A stretch of DNA of 64,000 nucleotides, from positions 3,720,001 through 3,784,000 of the forward strand of contig CP071497.1 in the NCBI GenBank assembly GCA_017354895.1. The letters run 5' to 3'. Below are positions 1 through 10,115 of the stretch, one piece after another. The notes beneath the pieces are model-generated. The model was not told where the DNA came from, ran no database searches, and saw only the letters and a list, made by a program, of their open reading frames with translations. A program made the translations under genes and the position numbers. Source of the DNA: Podospora comata. Taxonomy: Eukaryota; Ascomycota; Sordariomycetes; Sordariales; Podosporaceae. The stretch's first letter is position 1, and every line of letters begins with the position of its first letter.

Positions 1-1430
1 TCATGACGAAGGGGAACTCGCCCTCACCAAGACGCTTGACAACCTGCTCGGCGACACCGTCGGCGCTCATCTCGGGAGCCTTGTCGTAGGTGGCGACGCT
101 CTTGTTGGAGGGCACAAGATCCTGGCTCTCGTCACGGACCTCGAGAGGGAACACCTTCTCAACACCACCGTTGAAAAAGAAGGTGACGTGGGCATACTTC
201 TCCGTCTCGGCAACGTGAACCTGCTTGACGCCCTGCTTGCCCAACCACTCGGCAAGCACATTGCCCATGTGCTGGGGCTTGAAAGCAACCTCGAAGGGGT
301 AGTCGACCTTGTACTGGGTCATGGTGACCAAGTTGATCTTGGGGTAGGGGAAATCCGGGAGGACTGACCGGTCGACGTCGCCCAAAACCTGCGTGATTTG
401 GCGGACACGATCGGAACGGTAGTTGAAGAAGAAGACGTTATCACCATCTAAGAGATGTCAGCACTGCTTTTGAGCCAATGACCGGAATACCACACACCCT
501 TGATGCGAGACTCCTGGCCACCAACAATGATGGGCTTGAGAAACTCGTCGTTCTCGCCCTTGTCATAACGCTCCTTGATGGTCTTGACCGGGTCGGTGCT
601 CTCCTCGCCTTCGCCGAGGACAAGGCCCTTGAGAGCGATCTCGACACGTTCCCATCTCTTGTCACGGTCCATGGCATAGTATCTGCCGACAATGGTGGCA
701 ATCTCACCAATACCAAGCTCCTTGATCTTGGCGAGCAGTTCCTCCAGGTAACCGGCACCGGACTTGGGGTCGGTGTCACGGCCATCACCGAAGAAGTGGA
801 TGTAGACCTTGGGGATGCCATACTGCTTGGCAGCCTCGAGGAGAGCATAAAGATGGGTTTGCTTGGCGTGCTGTTATCGTGAACAAAACGTCAGCGGATA
901 TCCCCCAACATACACCGGCAGCTCCGGCAACCCGGTCAGCACCTACCACACCACCATGCGAGACCAAACCGCACAAGTGAAGACGGCCATTGCCGCTCTT
1001 GGCCGCCTCCATAACCTTCTTGATCACATCGTTCTCGGCGAGCTTGCCCTGCTTGATCGTTTGGTCGATGCGGACGACATCCTGCCAGACGACACGGCCG
1101 GCGCCAATGTTGAGATGGCCAACTTCGGAGTTACCCATCAGCCCCTCAGGGAGGCCGACAGCGAGGGAGGAGGCATCGAGCTCGGTGAATCCGGTGGCGC
1201 TCCTGGAGAACTCGTCCATGACGGGGGTTTCGGCGGCAGCAATAGCATCGCCATTCTTGGGAGACTCCTCCGAGGGGATACCCCAGCCGTCAATCACGAC
1301 TGTAATACGAACGAACCAACATCATAATCAGCCATCCCAGCTCCAGATAGATCAGGATATAGCCCAGCACGAGCGGGAGATCGGGGCGGCGAGGAGACGT
1401 ACTCAGGCAAGCCTTGTGATCGGGAGCCAT
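1..1430 (-). CDS. gpmI: 2,3-bisphosphoglycerate-independent phosphoglycerate mutase (partial, 3' end beyond window)
   Basis: Interconverts 3- and 2-phosphoglycerate in glycolysis and gluconeogenesis in the cytosol (family knowledge). Four exons are read on the minus strand: 1430-1403, 1299-947, 870-498 and 447 to the window edge. The introns are 103, 76 and 50 nt. The joined frame begins MAPDHKACLIVIDGWG. It carries the alkaline-phosphatase-superfamily metal motif around Asp13 and the phospho-serine motif GNSEVGHLN with Ser67. About 400 residues are present of an expected ~520; the C-terminal metal ligands lie off the left edge. The start at 1430 is chosen because the 28-nt first exon restores the conserved VIDGWG motif across the first intron. 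It is divergent from MED9, with a 647-bp shared promoter region. This bacterial-type, cofactor-independent enzyme is normal for filamentous fungi. Confidence 0.93.
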
Positions 1431-2077
1431 GTTTTACTTTTTGGAAGCTTTGTAGCTAGGTGGGTTCTTCGTAGCTGTAGGGTTCGGGTTTAACTGGAGG
1501 GCGGCTCAATGACACCACGACTTCTTGAGGAATTGTAGGATTTAAATCGACAACCTGGAAGATGCGGGATAAAACCTCCGATGATCAGGATCTTTTCAGC
1601 CAAAAGAAAAAAAAAGATTCCAAGCTTGGTTCAGCGCAAAAGGAACTTGTTGGGAAGGCCGATGGCGGGGTAGTTAGTCCCTCAGCGTGTCTCTCTCGTC
1701 CCACCCCCACCTGACGTCGATGTCCGTTTGAACCCACCGAAGCGTCATAGCGTCCCTTTTTGACAGCCGTCCGACCACTCACAACTGTCAATTTGAGCAC
1801 CTTCCCCCACGGCGCCGCACGGGTTCCGGTGCCAGGAACGCGTACCCCACACCCCGTTGACTTTGACATCGCGATTGCAATCGTTATCGCGAAGCACCTT
1901 GCGAGAGCATCACTTTTTGCGCCCACTTTCAGAGACCACTTCACCGACAGCCGCCGCACGTGGGGAACCATCCTGCTGATCATTCAACCAACCCTCAACC
2001 ATCACGACCCCGACAACTCCCTACCTTTGAACCACATCTCAACCTCCCCAGCTCTCCAACCACTCCCAACGACGATA
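1431..2077. other. intergenic, divergent promoter region gpmI/MED9
   Basis: 647 bp between the two divergent starts. It is moderately CT-rich, with an A-run near 1608-1616 and CT-rich leader sequence before the MED9 ATG. An open frame runs through 1760-2077 in phase with MED9, but it reads as low-complexity leader. I see no further gene. Confidence 0.6.
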
Positions 2078-2533
2078 ATGCCCCCCCAATCACCCCCAAT
2101 CAAAGGCCCCCTCCCCCTCCCCCCTTCCCTCTCCCCCTCCGACCTAGACACCCTCCCCCCCCTCCTCCCCCTCCTCCTAACCCTCCGTTCCTCCCTCTCC
2201 TCCTCGTCCCAAACCAACCCCCCCCTCCCCCCCGTAACCGGCACAACCCCCCTCCCAACCTCCAACCCGCAAACCACCCTCCCCTTCACAACAAAAGAAC
2301 TCGCATCCTCCACCGACCCAATCAGGCACAAGCTCCAGCGCGCCCGCCACTCGATAAAGCAAATGGAGGACATCGCCCGCCTCATCCCCCAGCAAGAAAC
2401 TGAAATCATCGAGCTCGAAAAGCGCCGCAAGAAACAGGCCGAGATGCTCGCCAGGATCAAGGAGGAGGGCTTGGTTTTTAGCAGGGAGGGGGATAGGGAG
2501 GGGGAGGAGGGGAGGGGGTTGATGGTGGAGTGA
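2078..2533 (+). CDS. MED9: Mediator complex subunit 9 (Med9)
   Basis: Probable Med9, a middle-module subunit of the RNA polymerase II Mediator complex (nucleus). The single exon encodes 151 residues. The first ~75 residues are Pro/Leu/Ser-rich low complexity, as in other fungal Med9 proteins. The C-terminal half has the family pattern: a FTTKELASSTDPIRHKL segment, then a predicted coiled coil with DIARLIPQQETEIIELEKR, ending in a Lys/Arg-rich stretch. The frame is open upstream to 1760, but the first ATG that gives a sensible start (MPPQSPPIKGP) is at 2078. The codons are unusually C-rich (CCC/CTC runs). Assignment rests on the C-terminal helical pattern only, so it is likely but not certain. 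Confidence 0.72.
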   Translation: MPPQSPPIKGPLPLPPSLSPSDLDTLPPLLPLLLTLRSSLSSSSQTNPPLPPVTGTTPLPTSNPQTTLPFTTKELASSTDPIRHKLQRARHSIKQMEDIARLIPQQETEIIELEKRRKKQAEMLARIKEEGLVFSREGDREGEEGRGLMVE

Positions 2534-3063
2534 GTCGGGCGAAACAACATGAGAGGAGGGGAATGGGCTGCGGAAGCACAAGCATACACCAAAGGGGGGA
2601 GGAAGAACGACGGGGAGCAGAGATTAGGCTGTTGTCGGTTCAGGCTTGAGTTCTTTGGAGAGCACGAGGGGGCGGCGAGGAAGGATGGATTGGCTGTGGT
2701 GATGGACAGACGAGCCCAGTCCAGAACGAAGAATATACGATGGAGCTGGTAGACACTGGCTTGAACAGACAACAGAGCGATCAAGACTCCGTTGGTTGCT
2801 GCGATACGGCTCGGGCATCAATGGAAAGGAGACACTGGTGATTTCAAGCCATGGGCGCAGCGATACGTCCAGATTTACGGCCAACAGCAGAGCACAAGAT
2901 ACGAATCACGAACGATACCCAAACACAATAACAATAATTACTCAAATTACTTGACTCTATCAACATCCTTCCCCATACTAAATATGTATCACTGGGGAAC
3001 CTACCCCTCTGTTGCATAACCTACAGGCGCAGTTTGCCTTTTAAAAAGAAAGAAACCACCCAT
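2534..3063. other. intergenic, convergent 3' ends MED9/TBCC
   Basis: 530 bp between converging stop codons. It should hold both 3' UTRs. No gene or repeat stands out. Confidence 0.5.
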
Positions 3064-4101
3064 CTAAGCAATCCCAAACCTCCCCAGCACCCCCTTCACA
3101 TCCCCTCCTTCATCCCCCATCACCCCCCTCCAAACATCCCCCTTCACCCTCTCCCCCTCCCCCAGCACCCCCCAGTTGGGACTCTGCCCCTCCTTCAACC
3201 ACAAGAAATCCTTCACCTCCTTCCACTTGTTCTCCCCCTCTGCCCCTGTCTCCATCCCCTCCGGCAACGGCGCAAACCTCACCCCCTTGCACCCCTCAAT
3301 AATCGGCTCGCTCCTCACCCACAAATAAAAGTCCACCTCCTCACAGTCATGGATCCTCACCTGCCTCGCCGTCACAACAACCACACACCTCTTGAGCCCC
3401 GTCACATGAACCGGGCCATCCACATGCCCCGCCACAACAACACTCTTCTCAACCCCCTTGAGCATCAAACTCGCAAACGGCGCCGCCCGACTAGCTTCCA
3501 CAGTAGGAGAGCAAAGGTTGACCACACAGCTAGACAGATCAATAAGCTGCCCCGCCGACGAAGTTCGCGAGTGATCTGCCGGCAGCGTGATGACAGCATC
3601 CCTCTCCCCTTCCACCTTGATCGCCCTCGGACTCCTCGACCTTCCCCTGCTCCCACCACCACCGGGCGACAACGGCGGTGAGATCGGCGGCTGGCCATTC
3701 GTCTTCTCCCCCTTGGTCCCATCCCTGTTGTTCACCAACCGGCGGGAGTCACTCTTCGGGGCATCATCACCATCAACCGTCGCCGGCGGTCTCGGCCGGA
3801 ACTGAAACCGACTCTTGGGCGCGAGCTTCGCCGTCGTCTCATCCAGCTCTTTCCGGAGGGTGTTCACCGCGTCAGTGTACACCCTATGATCGTACGCCGG
3901 CAGAAAATGAGTAGCGTCCCTCACGTCGTTGGTCAGGCGGGAAATGTTGGTCAGGATCACCTCTGTGGCATCCTGGCGCTCGCCGGCGACGGGGGCGATG
4001 GAGGGGAGGTGAGTGATTTGTTCTTGGATGTTGGCTTGCTGCATGCGAAAGTTGCGGTAGAAGCGCTCTTTGGCGTCTTCTTGGTGGGCCATGTTGATCA
4101 T
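3064..4101 (-). CDS. TBCC: tubulin-binding cofactor C (C-CAP/cofactor C domain)
   Basis: Acts in the last step of tubulin heterodimer folding, where cofactor C is the GTPase-activating partner of the cofactor D/E-tubulin supercomplex (family knowledge; yeast Cin2). Single exon of 345 residues; a second ATG three codons in (MAHQED) is an equally good start. The N-terminal ~115 residues form the helical spectrin-like region (AKERFYRNFRMQQANIQEQI onward). Next comes a Ser/Gly/Arg-rich linker at ~120-180. The beta-helical C-CAP domain follows from ~195 to 305, with repeated hydrophobic-polar strands and the arginine-finger motif ARQVRIHDCEEVDFYL. Residues 306-345 are a Gly/Glu-rich tail. Transcribed toward MED9 and separated from GPI1 by a 1.4 kb spacer. 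Confidence 0.88.
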   Translation of the reverse strand: MINMAHQEDAKERFYRNFRMQQANIQEQITHLPSIAPVAGERQDATEVILTNISRLTNDVRDATHFLPAYDHRVYTDAVNTLRKELDETTAKLAPKSRFQFRPRPPATVDGDDAPKSDSRRLVNNRDGTKGEKTNGQPPISPPLSPGGGGSRGRSRSPRAIKVEGERDAVITLPADHSRTSSAGQLIDLSSCVVNLCSPTVEASRAAPFASLMLKGVEKSVVVAGHVDGPVHVTGLKRCVVVVTARQVRIHDCEEVDFYLWVRSEPIIEGCKGVRFAPLPEGMETGAEGENKWKEVKDFLWLKEGQSPNWGVLGEGERVKGDVWRGVMGDEGGDVKGVLGRFGIA

Positions 4102-4308
4102 CCTGATGGTGCTTGGGTGGACGGGGGTTGATGAATAACCCTGTTGTCGTATCTGGGAAGAAAAAAAGTTGGCTTCTGCTGAGGGGTGGGTGGTGCATGG
4201 CCGTGTTAGTTGAGTGGTGTGATATCAACAGATGATGTGAAAGTGTTGGTTGTGTTTCGGCAAAGACCACAACATCAGACGATCACATCATGAGAGAAAC
4301 GAACCTTA

Positions 4309-4329
4309 ATATATATATATATATATATT
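4309..4329. repeat. (AT)n microsatellite
   Basis: About ten AT dinucleotides in the upstream region of TBCC. Confidence 0.9.
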
Positions 4330-5340
4330 CTCCCAAAATGATCAATGACGATCCCCTCAATAAAACGCTGGTTGATTACGTCTATGGCTTTCTCCGGCGG
4401 CGGTTGAGACAGACCAGATGACAGGTGACGGTGTCGTCGGTTCAAGAATAGAGTTGTGACGCAGGTCCTAAAGCCAAACCGCCTGGTAGTCTCCAAATGA
4501 TGCGAGTGGGTGGTCCTTCGTTCGGGCTTGACAAGTCAAAATACAAAAAGTTAAGGAGACGAAAATAAAAGTCACGAGTCAAGAAAGTCGTGAGGCAACA
4601 AAAGTTGAAACAACACAGTTCAAGAATCAACCCGGCAGCACATGCCAGGCACCAAAATATACCTACCCTCTCCCTCCCCCAAACCAGGGAAGAAGGGGGT
4701 GATGACTGGGACCCAGGAAATGGGGAAGGCATCAACAAGGTGGGGAGTACTAAATCTGGAGATACCCCAGGGAAGCTATTGATTGCATTGGTGGGGTAGT
4801 CTTGGCAACACACTTTCGAAAAGTCGGTCTCGAACGACCCCTTTCTCTTCAGTTCAGAGATGTCGGTGAGGTGAGCCCCCCTGACCCCTAACCTCGACGA
4901 GATCTTGATTACATCGTGACAATGCGAGATCTCGCCATGTGCTCGGATGATTTTCCTTTCATTTACACTACTGGTTGGTGGTCCCCCATCATCAAACGGT
5001 CCGTCATTTGTGGCAGATAGCTTGGCTATGCTTTCTGGTTCTTTTTAAACCACCCCCTACGCCTGACATCTCCCTTCATGACCCAACATGGCCTCATGAT
5101 ACATATACCCCAACCTTATCTACCTAATCCATAAAACTTACCTCATACCTGCATACTCCATGTCTCCATTACCTACGTGGCCGTCGATCTAGACTTTTCA
5201 TCAGATACCGAAAATTCCCCCGACACAAACAGTCGGTCAAGCAAGCAAAGCAGCCGGAATGAGGCAACATCGGTGAAAAAGTTGCGAATTATATGTGTAC
5301 GTGTGTGTGTGATTCATACATTACGCTTTCTATTGCCCCG

Positions 5341-5398
5341 TATGATATATGAATATATATATATATATATATGTATAAATATATATAGATATATATTT
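5341..5398. repeat. imperfect (AT)n tract
   Basis: A nearly pure A/T run with AT and ATATAG/ATATGT interruptions, just past the 3' end of GPI1; probably in its 3' UTR or terminator zone. Confidence 0.85.
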
Positions 5399-5457
5399 CG
5401 CGAGAAAACCTATATAACCTACCCCAGCCTTTTTTCTACCTATACCGCATGCTTGCC

Positions 5458-7823
5458 CTACCCATAACTCCGTGACCTCCCACCGCCAGAATTACTCGGA
5501 TATCTCCTCCCGTTGGCCAGTGCGGGTATATACAGCGGTGCTGTTCTCCGCTTTGGAGACGGCAGCGAGTTGACCGCGTCCCACATCTCTATGATGCCGG
5601 CTCTGCGTGCTGGAAGCATGCTGTACTGCAGACTGTACAAGTTTCTGCGATCAAGGGGTGGCACAAACTTGCCTGTGAGTAGGCAGAGCAATACGCGCGG
5701 GGACAAGTAGTGTTTTCGGATGCGGTGTCCCATCTGAAAGTATTGATGGAACATGGCTTTGAAGCTCAGGGGTATGGACTGATCATCGTGTCAGTTTCAA
5801 AGCCAGGCAGAATAACCGAGAAATAAAAGCCTACCTTCAAGTGAATTACAGAAGTCGAAGGTATTGGTTTCGTCGTGTCATTAGCGCCGTGTCTAAATTC
5901 TTGGGTATCTCGAAGTTCAAAACGAATTCCGCCTACAAACTCCAGTCAGCACACTGCAAAACCATGATGTAGAGCATAAGAACAGACCTGGTAACCTCCC
6001 AGGATCTTTGATCCTCAACATAAGCGCAAAAAGTGGAAAGTGATTCAAAAATGAAAGCATGGTATCGAAAACCGCCTTGAGCGATATGATGACCATGCGG
6101 GCGATGGCAAAATTGAGGTAGAATACCACTACGGTTGGAAGCAAAAAGAAGAGCAAGGTGAAAAGAATGGTGCCAACGAGCAGCTGATCCAGGTCGTAGT
6201 CGCACGAGTCGATGCGGTTCCTCAGTACATTGTGCTTCTTGCCGCGAAATAGGTGGAAGAGCGAGATCAGGATGTTGAGCTGCCAATGGTAGATCCTCGC
6301 AGATGCCAAGTAGAACGAATAAATGTGTATCGTCAAGATCGATGTCAGATCCGAGAACAAGGCGATTGGCATGCTGGCTCCGGCAAAGCTGGAGAAACCA
6401 ATAAACCAAATCATGTGAGGTAGAACCGGACGGAGAGTCTCAATACAACCTGTGAAGGTTAGTGACGGGATGAGATGGGACGGCTGAGCACAGAATACTC
6501 ACTGGACCAGTACTCAATAACCCACAGGAACAAATCCCCTAGAAACAACGCCAGTTCGCTGTTGAGCTTCAGCCCCGCTGGCCATCCCATGAGCCACGAA
6601 ATACTGCTCTGCAGAGCCTCGACCGTGTACTGCGTCAAGAGGTGGCTGATCTCATCCGCAAGCCAGCTGGAATTGTCGATGACGTATGACCCCAACGCAA
6701 TACCAATAATAACATCATTGGCTACCAACCACAAGCTGTTGTAGAAGCGGATGTAGTCAGGATGGCTGGTGGTAACGCTCTCCCAGTCGTTTTTCCTAAG
6801 CCGCAGTGTTACATACTGCATCGGCCAGTAGCAAAACTGCTGAAGCCGAATCTCGACTTGCTGGGCTGTGGCAGATATGTCCTTCAGCGCAGCATATTTC
6901 GGTCGAGCCCGCCACTCGAGCACCGTCAAGAGCACCTCGGCAGCGATCCGATGCGCCATCAACCCCATCACGAACAGCTTCTTGATAACGGGCAGGACAT
7001 AGACCGTCACCAAGTTCCATAGCCACACCAGTATTATGTCTCGCATGGTGGTCGCCGATTCAACAACCCTCTCAGACACACTCAAACTTCTCTTGGGCCT
7101 TGTTCCTATCCTCGAGACATTCTTCTGCATCAGCTTCTCGAGCTCCCGCGCCCAGTTGATTTGATTCACAATTTTGGGCAGCGCTCTCTCTTTGGCCGAC
7201 GGGGTCCGCTTGAATATAGAGTGTTGCTTCAATTTCTCGACCAGTTTTTTCTTCTTCTCCTTTTTGAGCCGCTCCTCTCGTTCGTCGGCCTCCTCGGCGC
7301 CGTCTGAAAGACCGATCCTGAATGTCTCATGCTTGTCGCCCAGGGCCAGAGCTATGGGACTCAAGGAGATGTACTGCATCCTTCCGGGAAAAGGTCGTTC
7401 GAAGAGTATGATCTGAATATTCGAGGCCCTGGCGCATGTGATTATCGGTACACGTATGCTCGGCCCGGTCGTCGCTCGGATCCATGATGGGTCGATCTGT
7501 ACGTCGTCTGAAGTATTCGACAGTCCCAAAATATGCAGAGACGACTGCCCGCACAGCTCATAGATGCGGCTTACCGGATGGGGCGCGTTTCGCGTGAGGG
7601 TGCCAAGCTTCAAGGCGCTGTCGACGTTTCGGGGCTGGCCAAGATGTCAACTTTCTCCATCCTTTTTTGTCGAGCGTTATGAACCCACCTCCACCTCTTC
7701 CAGAATGGCCAGCACAAACACGTCCAGGGCCGAGTTCCTCCACCCCACCACCACACCCCTCAGGTCGGATCGTGGCAGGTCGGCCGGCCAGAATATGCGC
7801 ATCAAGCCATCATTCTCTGGCAT
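5458..7823 (-). CDS. GPI1: GPI N-acetylglucosaminyltransferase subunit Gpi1 (PIG-Q)
   Basis: Subunit of the ER-membrane enzyme that adds GlcNAc to phosphatidylinositol, the first step of GPI-anchor synthesis. Five exons (7823-7689, 7634-6503, 6449-5988, 5932-5835, 5778-5458) give 715 residues with consistent phases. The N-terminus MPENDGLMRIFWPADLPRSD and the GWRNSALDVFVLAILEEVE motif are typical of Gpi1. The central part is basic. Several hydrophobic segments follow (~300-620), including SNSLWLVANDVIIGIALGS-like and IWFIGFSSFAGASMPIALF stretches and LLFFLLPTVVVFYLNFAIA. The conserved DPGRLPGGIRFELRDT motif is rebuilt only by splicing out an intron with the unusual donor GTCTGT. The C-terminus is Arg/Ser-rich. 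Its ATG lies only 25 bp beyond the end of the upstream small ORF, so its leader must overlap that gene. Confidence 0.93.
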
Positions 7824-7848
7824 GACAGACAACAAGGCGCGAGGCCAC

Positions 7849-8268
7849 CTAGAAAGATCCCCGTCTTCTCAACTGCTCTCTGGCCGATACGCCGGATCCG
7901 GGTGCTCGCGGGTGCTGGACAGTGTTGATCAGCAAAGTCTTTTCCAGTGTTGAGGAGGGGCAGGCGTCGTACGAGAGTTGACTCCCGGGCTGCGAGACGT
8001 TCCACGGGTATGAAGATGAGCAGGAACACAAGTGAAAGCGCGGCAAAGCCTTTGGCGGCTCGAGACTGTGCAGACGTGCGCAGGTTAGACAATGAGGCGG
8101 GGGGCTTAAGCGGAGACGAGGGGGGAAGAGGGGGTGGGCGAGCATTACAACCACTCCGTAATCCCAAGCAAAGATGGCAAGCTCATAGAGGCGAGTGACC
8201 AGGTCCCATCGGGCGGTGATGTAGCCAGCTACGAAGATGCCGAGTGTCAAGACGGAAAAGGGGTGCAT
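7849..8268 (-). CDS. small two-helix membrane protein, uncharacterised
   Basis: Not assigned to a named family. Best model: exons 8268-8149, 8065-7973 and 7914-7849, encoding 92 residues. The first intron has donor GTAATG and acceptor CACAG. The second has donor GTACGA, branch-like TTGCTGATC and acceptor CAG. Residues ~4-16 and ~25-40 are hydrophobic, and a strong helix AALSLVFLLIFIP follows at ~47-60. The tail is Arg-rich and presumably cytosolic. If the second intron is not removed, the frame instead stops at 7802-7804, inside the first GPI1 exon. The N-terminal 40 residues look like protein under constraint (aromatic and acidic pattern around ARWDLVTRLYELAIFAWDYG). It lies on the same strand directly upstream of GPI1. 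The function is unknown and I do not guess one. Confidence 0.6.
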   Translation of the reverse strand: MHPFSVLTLGIFVAGYITARWDLVTRLYELAIFAWDYGVVVMLAHPLFPPRLRLSPPPHCLTCARLHSLEPPKALPRFHLCSCSSSYPWNVSQPGSQLSYDACPSSTLEKTLLINTVQHPRAPGSGVSAREQLRRRGSF

Positions 8269-9002
8269 AGAATCGCGTGGTGGTGGTGGTGGTGTGCTAC
8301 CGGCGGAGCATGCCTTGGGAAGTTTGTCGTGGGCTGTGCGTGTGCAGTGTTGTTTGTTGATCTACGGATAGACTTGTCGCGCTGCTGCAGCCAGGATACT
8401 GTGTATGTATGTGCCGGACGTCTTGTCTGTCGTCAGTTGACGGGACCAAATGTTGTGGCTGGGGGTACCGGTATCTGGGGATAACGAGGGCTCGGCGGGC
8501 GGGCGTGTGAAGCTTAAAAGAGGCAAGCAAGTGGAGCTGGCAGGTCGGATGAAGGCCGCCAAATTGCTTGGGCTTGCGACGAAGCTTGTTCCAGACTCTC
8601 TGCGTCTCTTCGATCGATGGTGCATCTGATCATTTCAACAAAAAACCCCATCACCGTGTCTCCAATCGCCAATCGGAGCCCGCACATTCCCATGAACCGT
8701 GCCCCACTTATCTCCCTTTCCTGGCAGCGCGGGACAGACAGCCACCTGCTTTGAATTCGAGCCTCCGATGTGGTGGTCAACGACGGTGACACGGTTTTCT
8801 ATGAAGATGTAGACTTCCGTGTATACGATATGGACACAGGGGACTGTATTTATATCTGACACCAAATAGGTGTGTGGCAGATCACTGAGTGGGTGGGTAG
8901 CATCAATAGACTCTAGGTTGAGGACCTATATAGCACCATATACATTTTATTCTACACATGTACAAGTGATTATGATCGGGATCATATGGTTTGAACCACA
9001 CT
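8269..9002. other. intergenic upstream of small membrane gene
   Basis: 734 bp between the start of the small membrane protein gene and the 3' end of MDM35, both on the minus strand. It contains a short TGG/GGT run near 8278-8292. No gene is supported. Confidence 0.5.
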
Positions 9003-9482
9003 CTCTAAAAAAGCCTGTGTCAGAAAAGTCAGGAGTGATACAGAGGTGAAGGCACTTACACTTCTTCTTCCCCAGCAGCGTTGCATCATTCTCTTTAAAG
9101 TCTTCGCGGGCCTCGTCCAGCAACTTGTCTATCCCCCGTTCCTTGAGTGCGCGCTGTGTAATGTTAGCCCGTCCTAAATCCACCAAAGTTTTCAGACGGT
9201 CCATCTTACCTTTAAGCATACGTTGTACTCCTTAAACATGGTGGCGCATTCATTATTGTCCGAGGTACTGCTCCCCCTCAGGTACTCTAAATATTCATCA
9301 GTCGTTCGTCTTTACATGGTTGGGCAGGGCGTGCCTACTTTCGCTGTACCATTTCAAGAAGCAGGTGTCGTAGCGCCTGAGCAAATCAACCGTTAGCGGT
9401 GACCATGAATGATACAACACGGCCCTATGAGACGGACTTACTCTTTCAGCTCGTTGCATTCTGGGGCAAGTGATTGAGACAT
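9003..9482 (-). CDS. MDM35: Mdm35/TRIAP1-type twin CX9C protein
   Basis: Intermembrane-space partner of Ups/PRELI proteins in mitochondrial phospholipid transport (family knowledge). Four coding exons are supported: 9482-9442, 9376-9339, 9286-9210 and 9153-9060. The joined product starts MSQSLAPECNELKERYDTCF. It has two clean CX9C motifs: Cys-NELKERYDT-Cys and Cys-ATMFKEYNV-Cys. The typical FLKWYSEKYLRG linker lies between them, and RALKERGIDKLLDEARED follows. The last donor (GTAAGT after 9060) leaves a lone T. Splicing to the acceptor at 9006-9005 would create the TAG stop at once (T + AG, 9004-9003), giving about 83 residues. An alternative acceptor would add a short Cys-containing tail. 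The very small exons explain why no single ORF shows the protein. Confidence 0.88.
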
Positions 9483-10115
9483 TTTGAATAGGCCCCGGAC
9501 CTCGGTAGAAAGAACAATGAAGCAATGCTAAGGGATTTTTGAAATGACAGAGCCGTGTTGCGCCTGGATGTAGTGTACTGCGATGGCAAATCCAGGAAAC
9601 GATGCCGCGTGTTTCGGCGGCCAGCCGGCAGTCTCGATATAGGTGAACTCGTGACTCCAGAAGAACTCCCAACAGAGGAAAAGCTTGGGCCAAGTTGCTA
9701 TCGAATGGAAGGAAGCTTAGGTAGCGACTCTGATTTTCTCCCAAATAAAACTTTGGCTTTGCAAGTTGGAACTTCAAATCTTCCTTGACATCTCATCACT
9801 CTTAAACGCCACCAAACTCCAACACATGTGAGGTGACCTCCAATTGCCAAGCGAGAGAGGAGAGCCAGGATCTTATCTTATCGGCAACACACCTCTTTTG
9901 AGGGTACTTTCGCACACAGCAATAAATACCAGCAACTACAAGTACCACGCTACTCTAAAAGCCGCTTAGCGTCGCATCCACCCTGCCAAAGCGGATCCAC
10001 CGAAAAGTTCAGGAACTGCCCGTTTTGAAAACAACCAGAAAGCCACCACCTGCTGCGCAAGACAACCACCCCATCACCGGCAAAAGGCAGGATCGTCTGC
10101 GACATCGACAGCAGG
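9483..10115. other. divergent promoter region MDM35/RRP6
   Basis: 633 bp between two divergent starts. There is no strong repeat and no extra gene. Confidence 0.5.

Larger units (their letters stand above)
4102..5457. other. intergenic TBCC/GPI1
   Basis: 1.36 kb upstream of TBCC and downstream of GPI1. It holds two AT microsatellites (4309-4329 and 5341-5398) and CT-rich stretches. The ORFs inside it have no family features. Confidence 0.5.
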
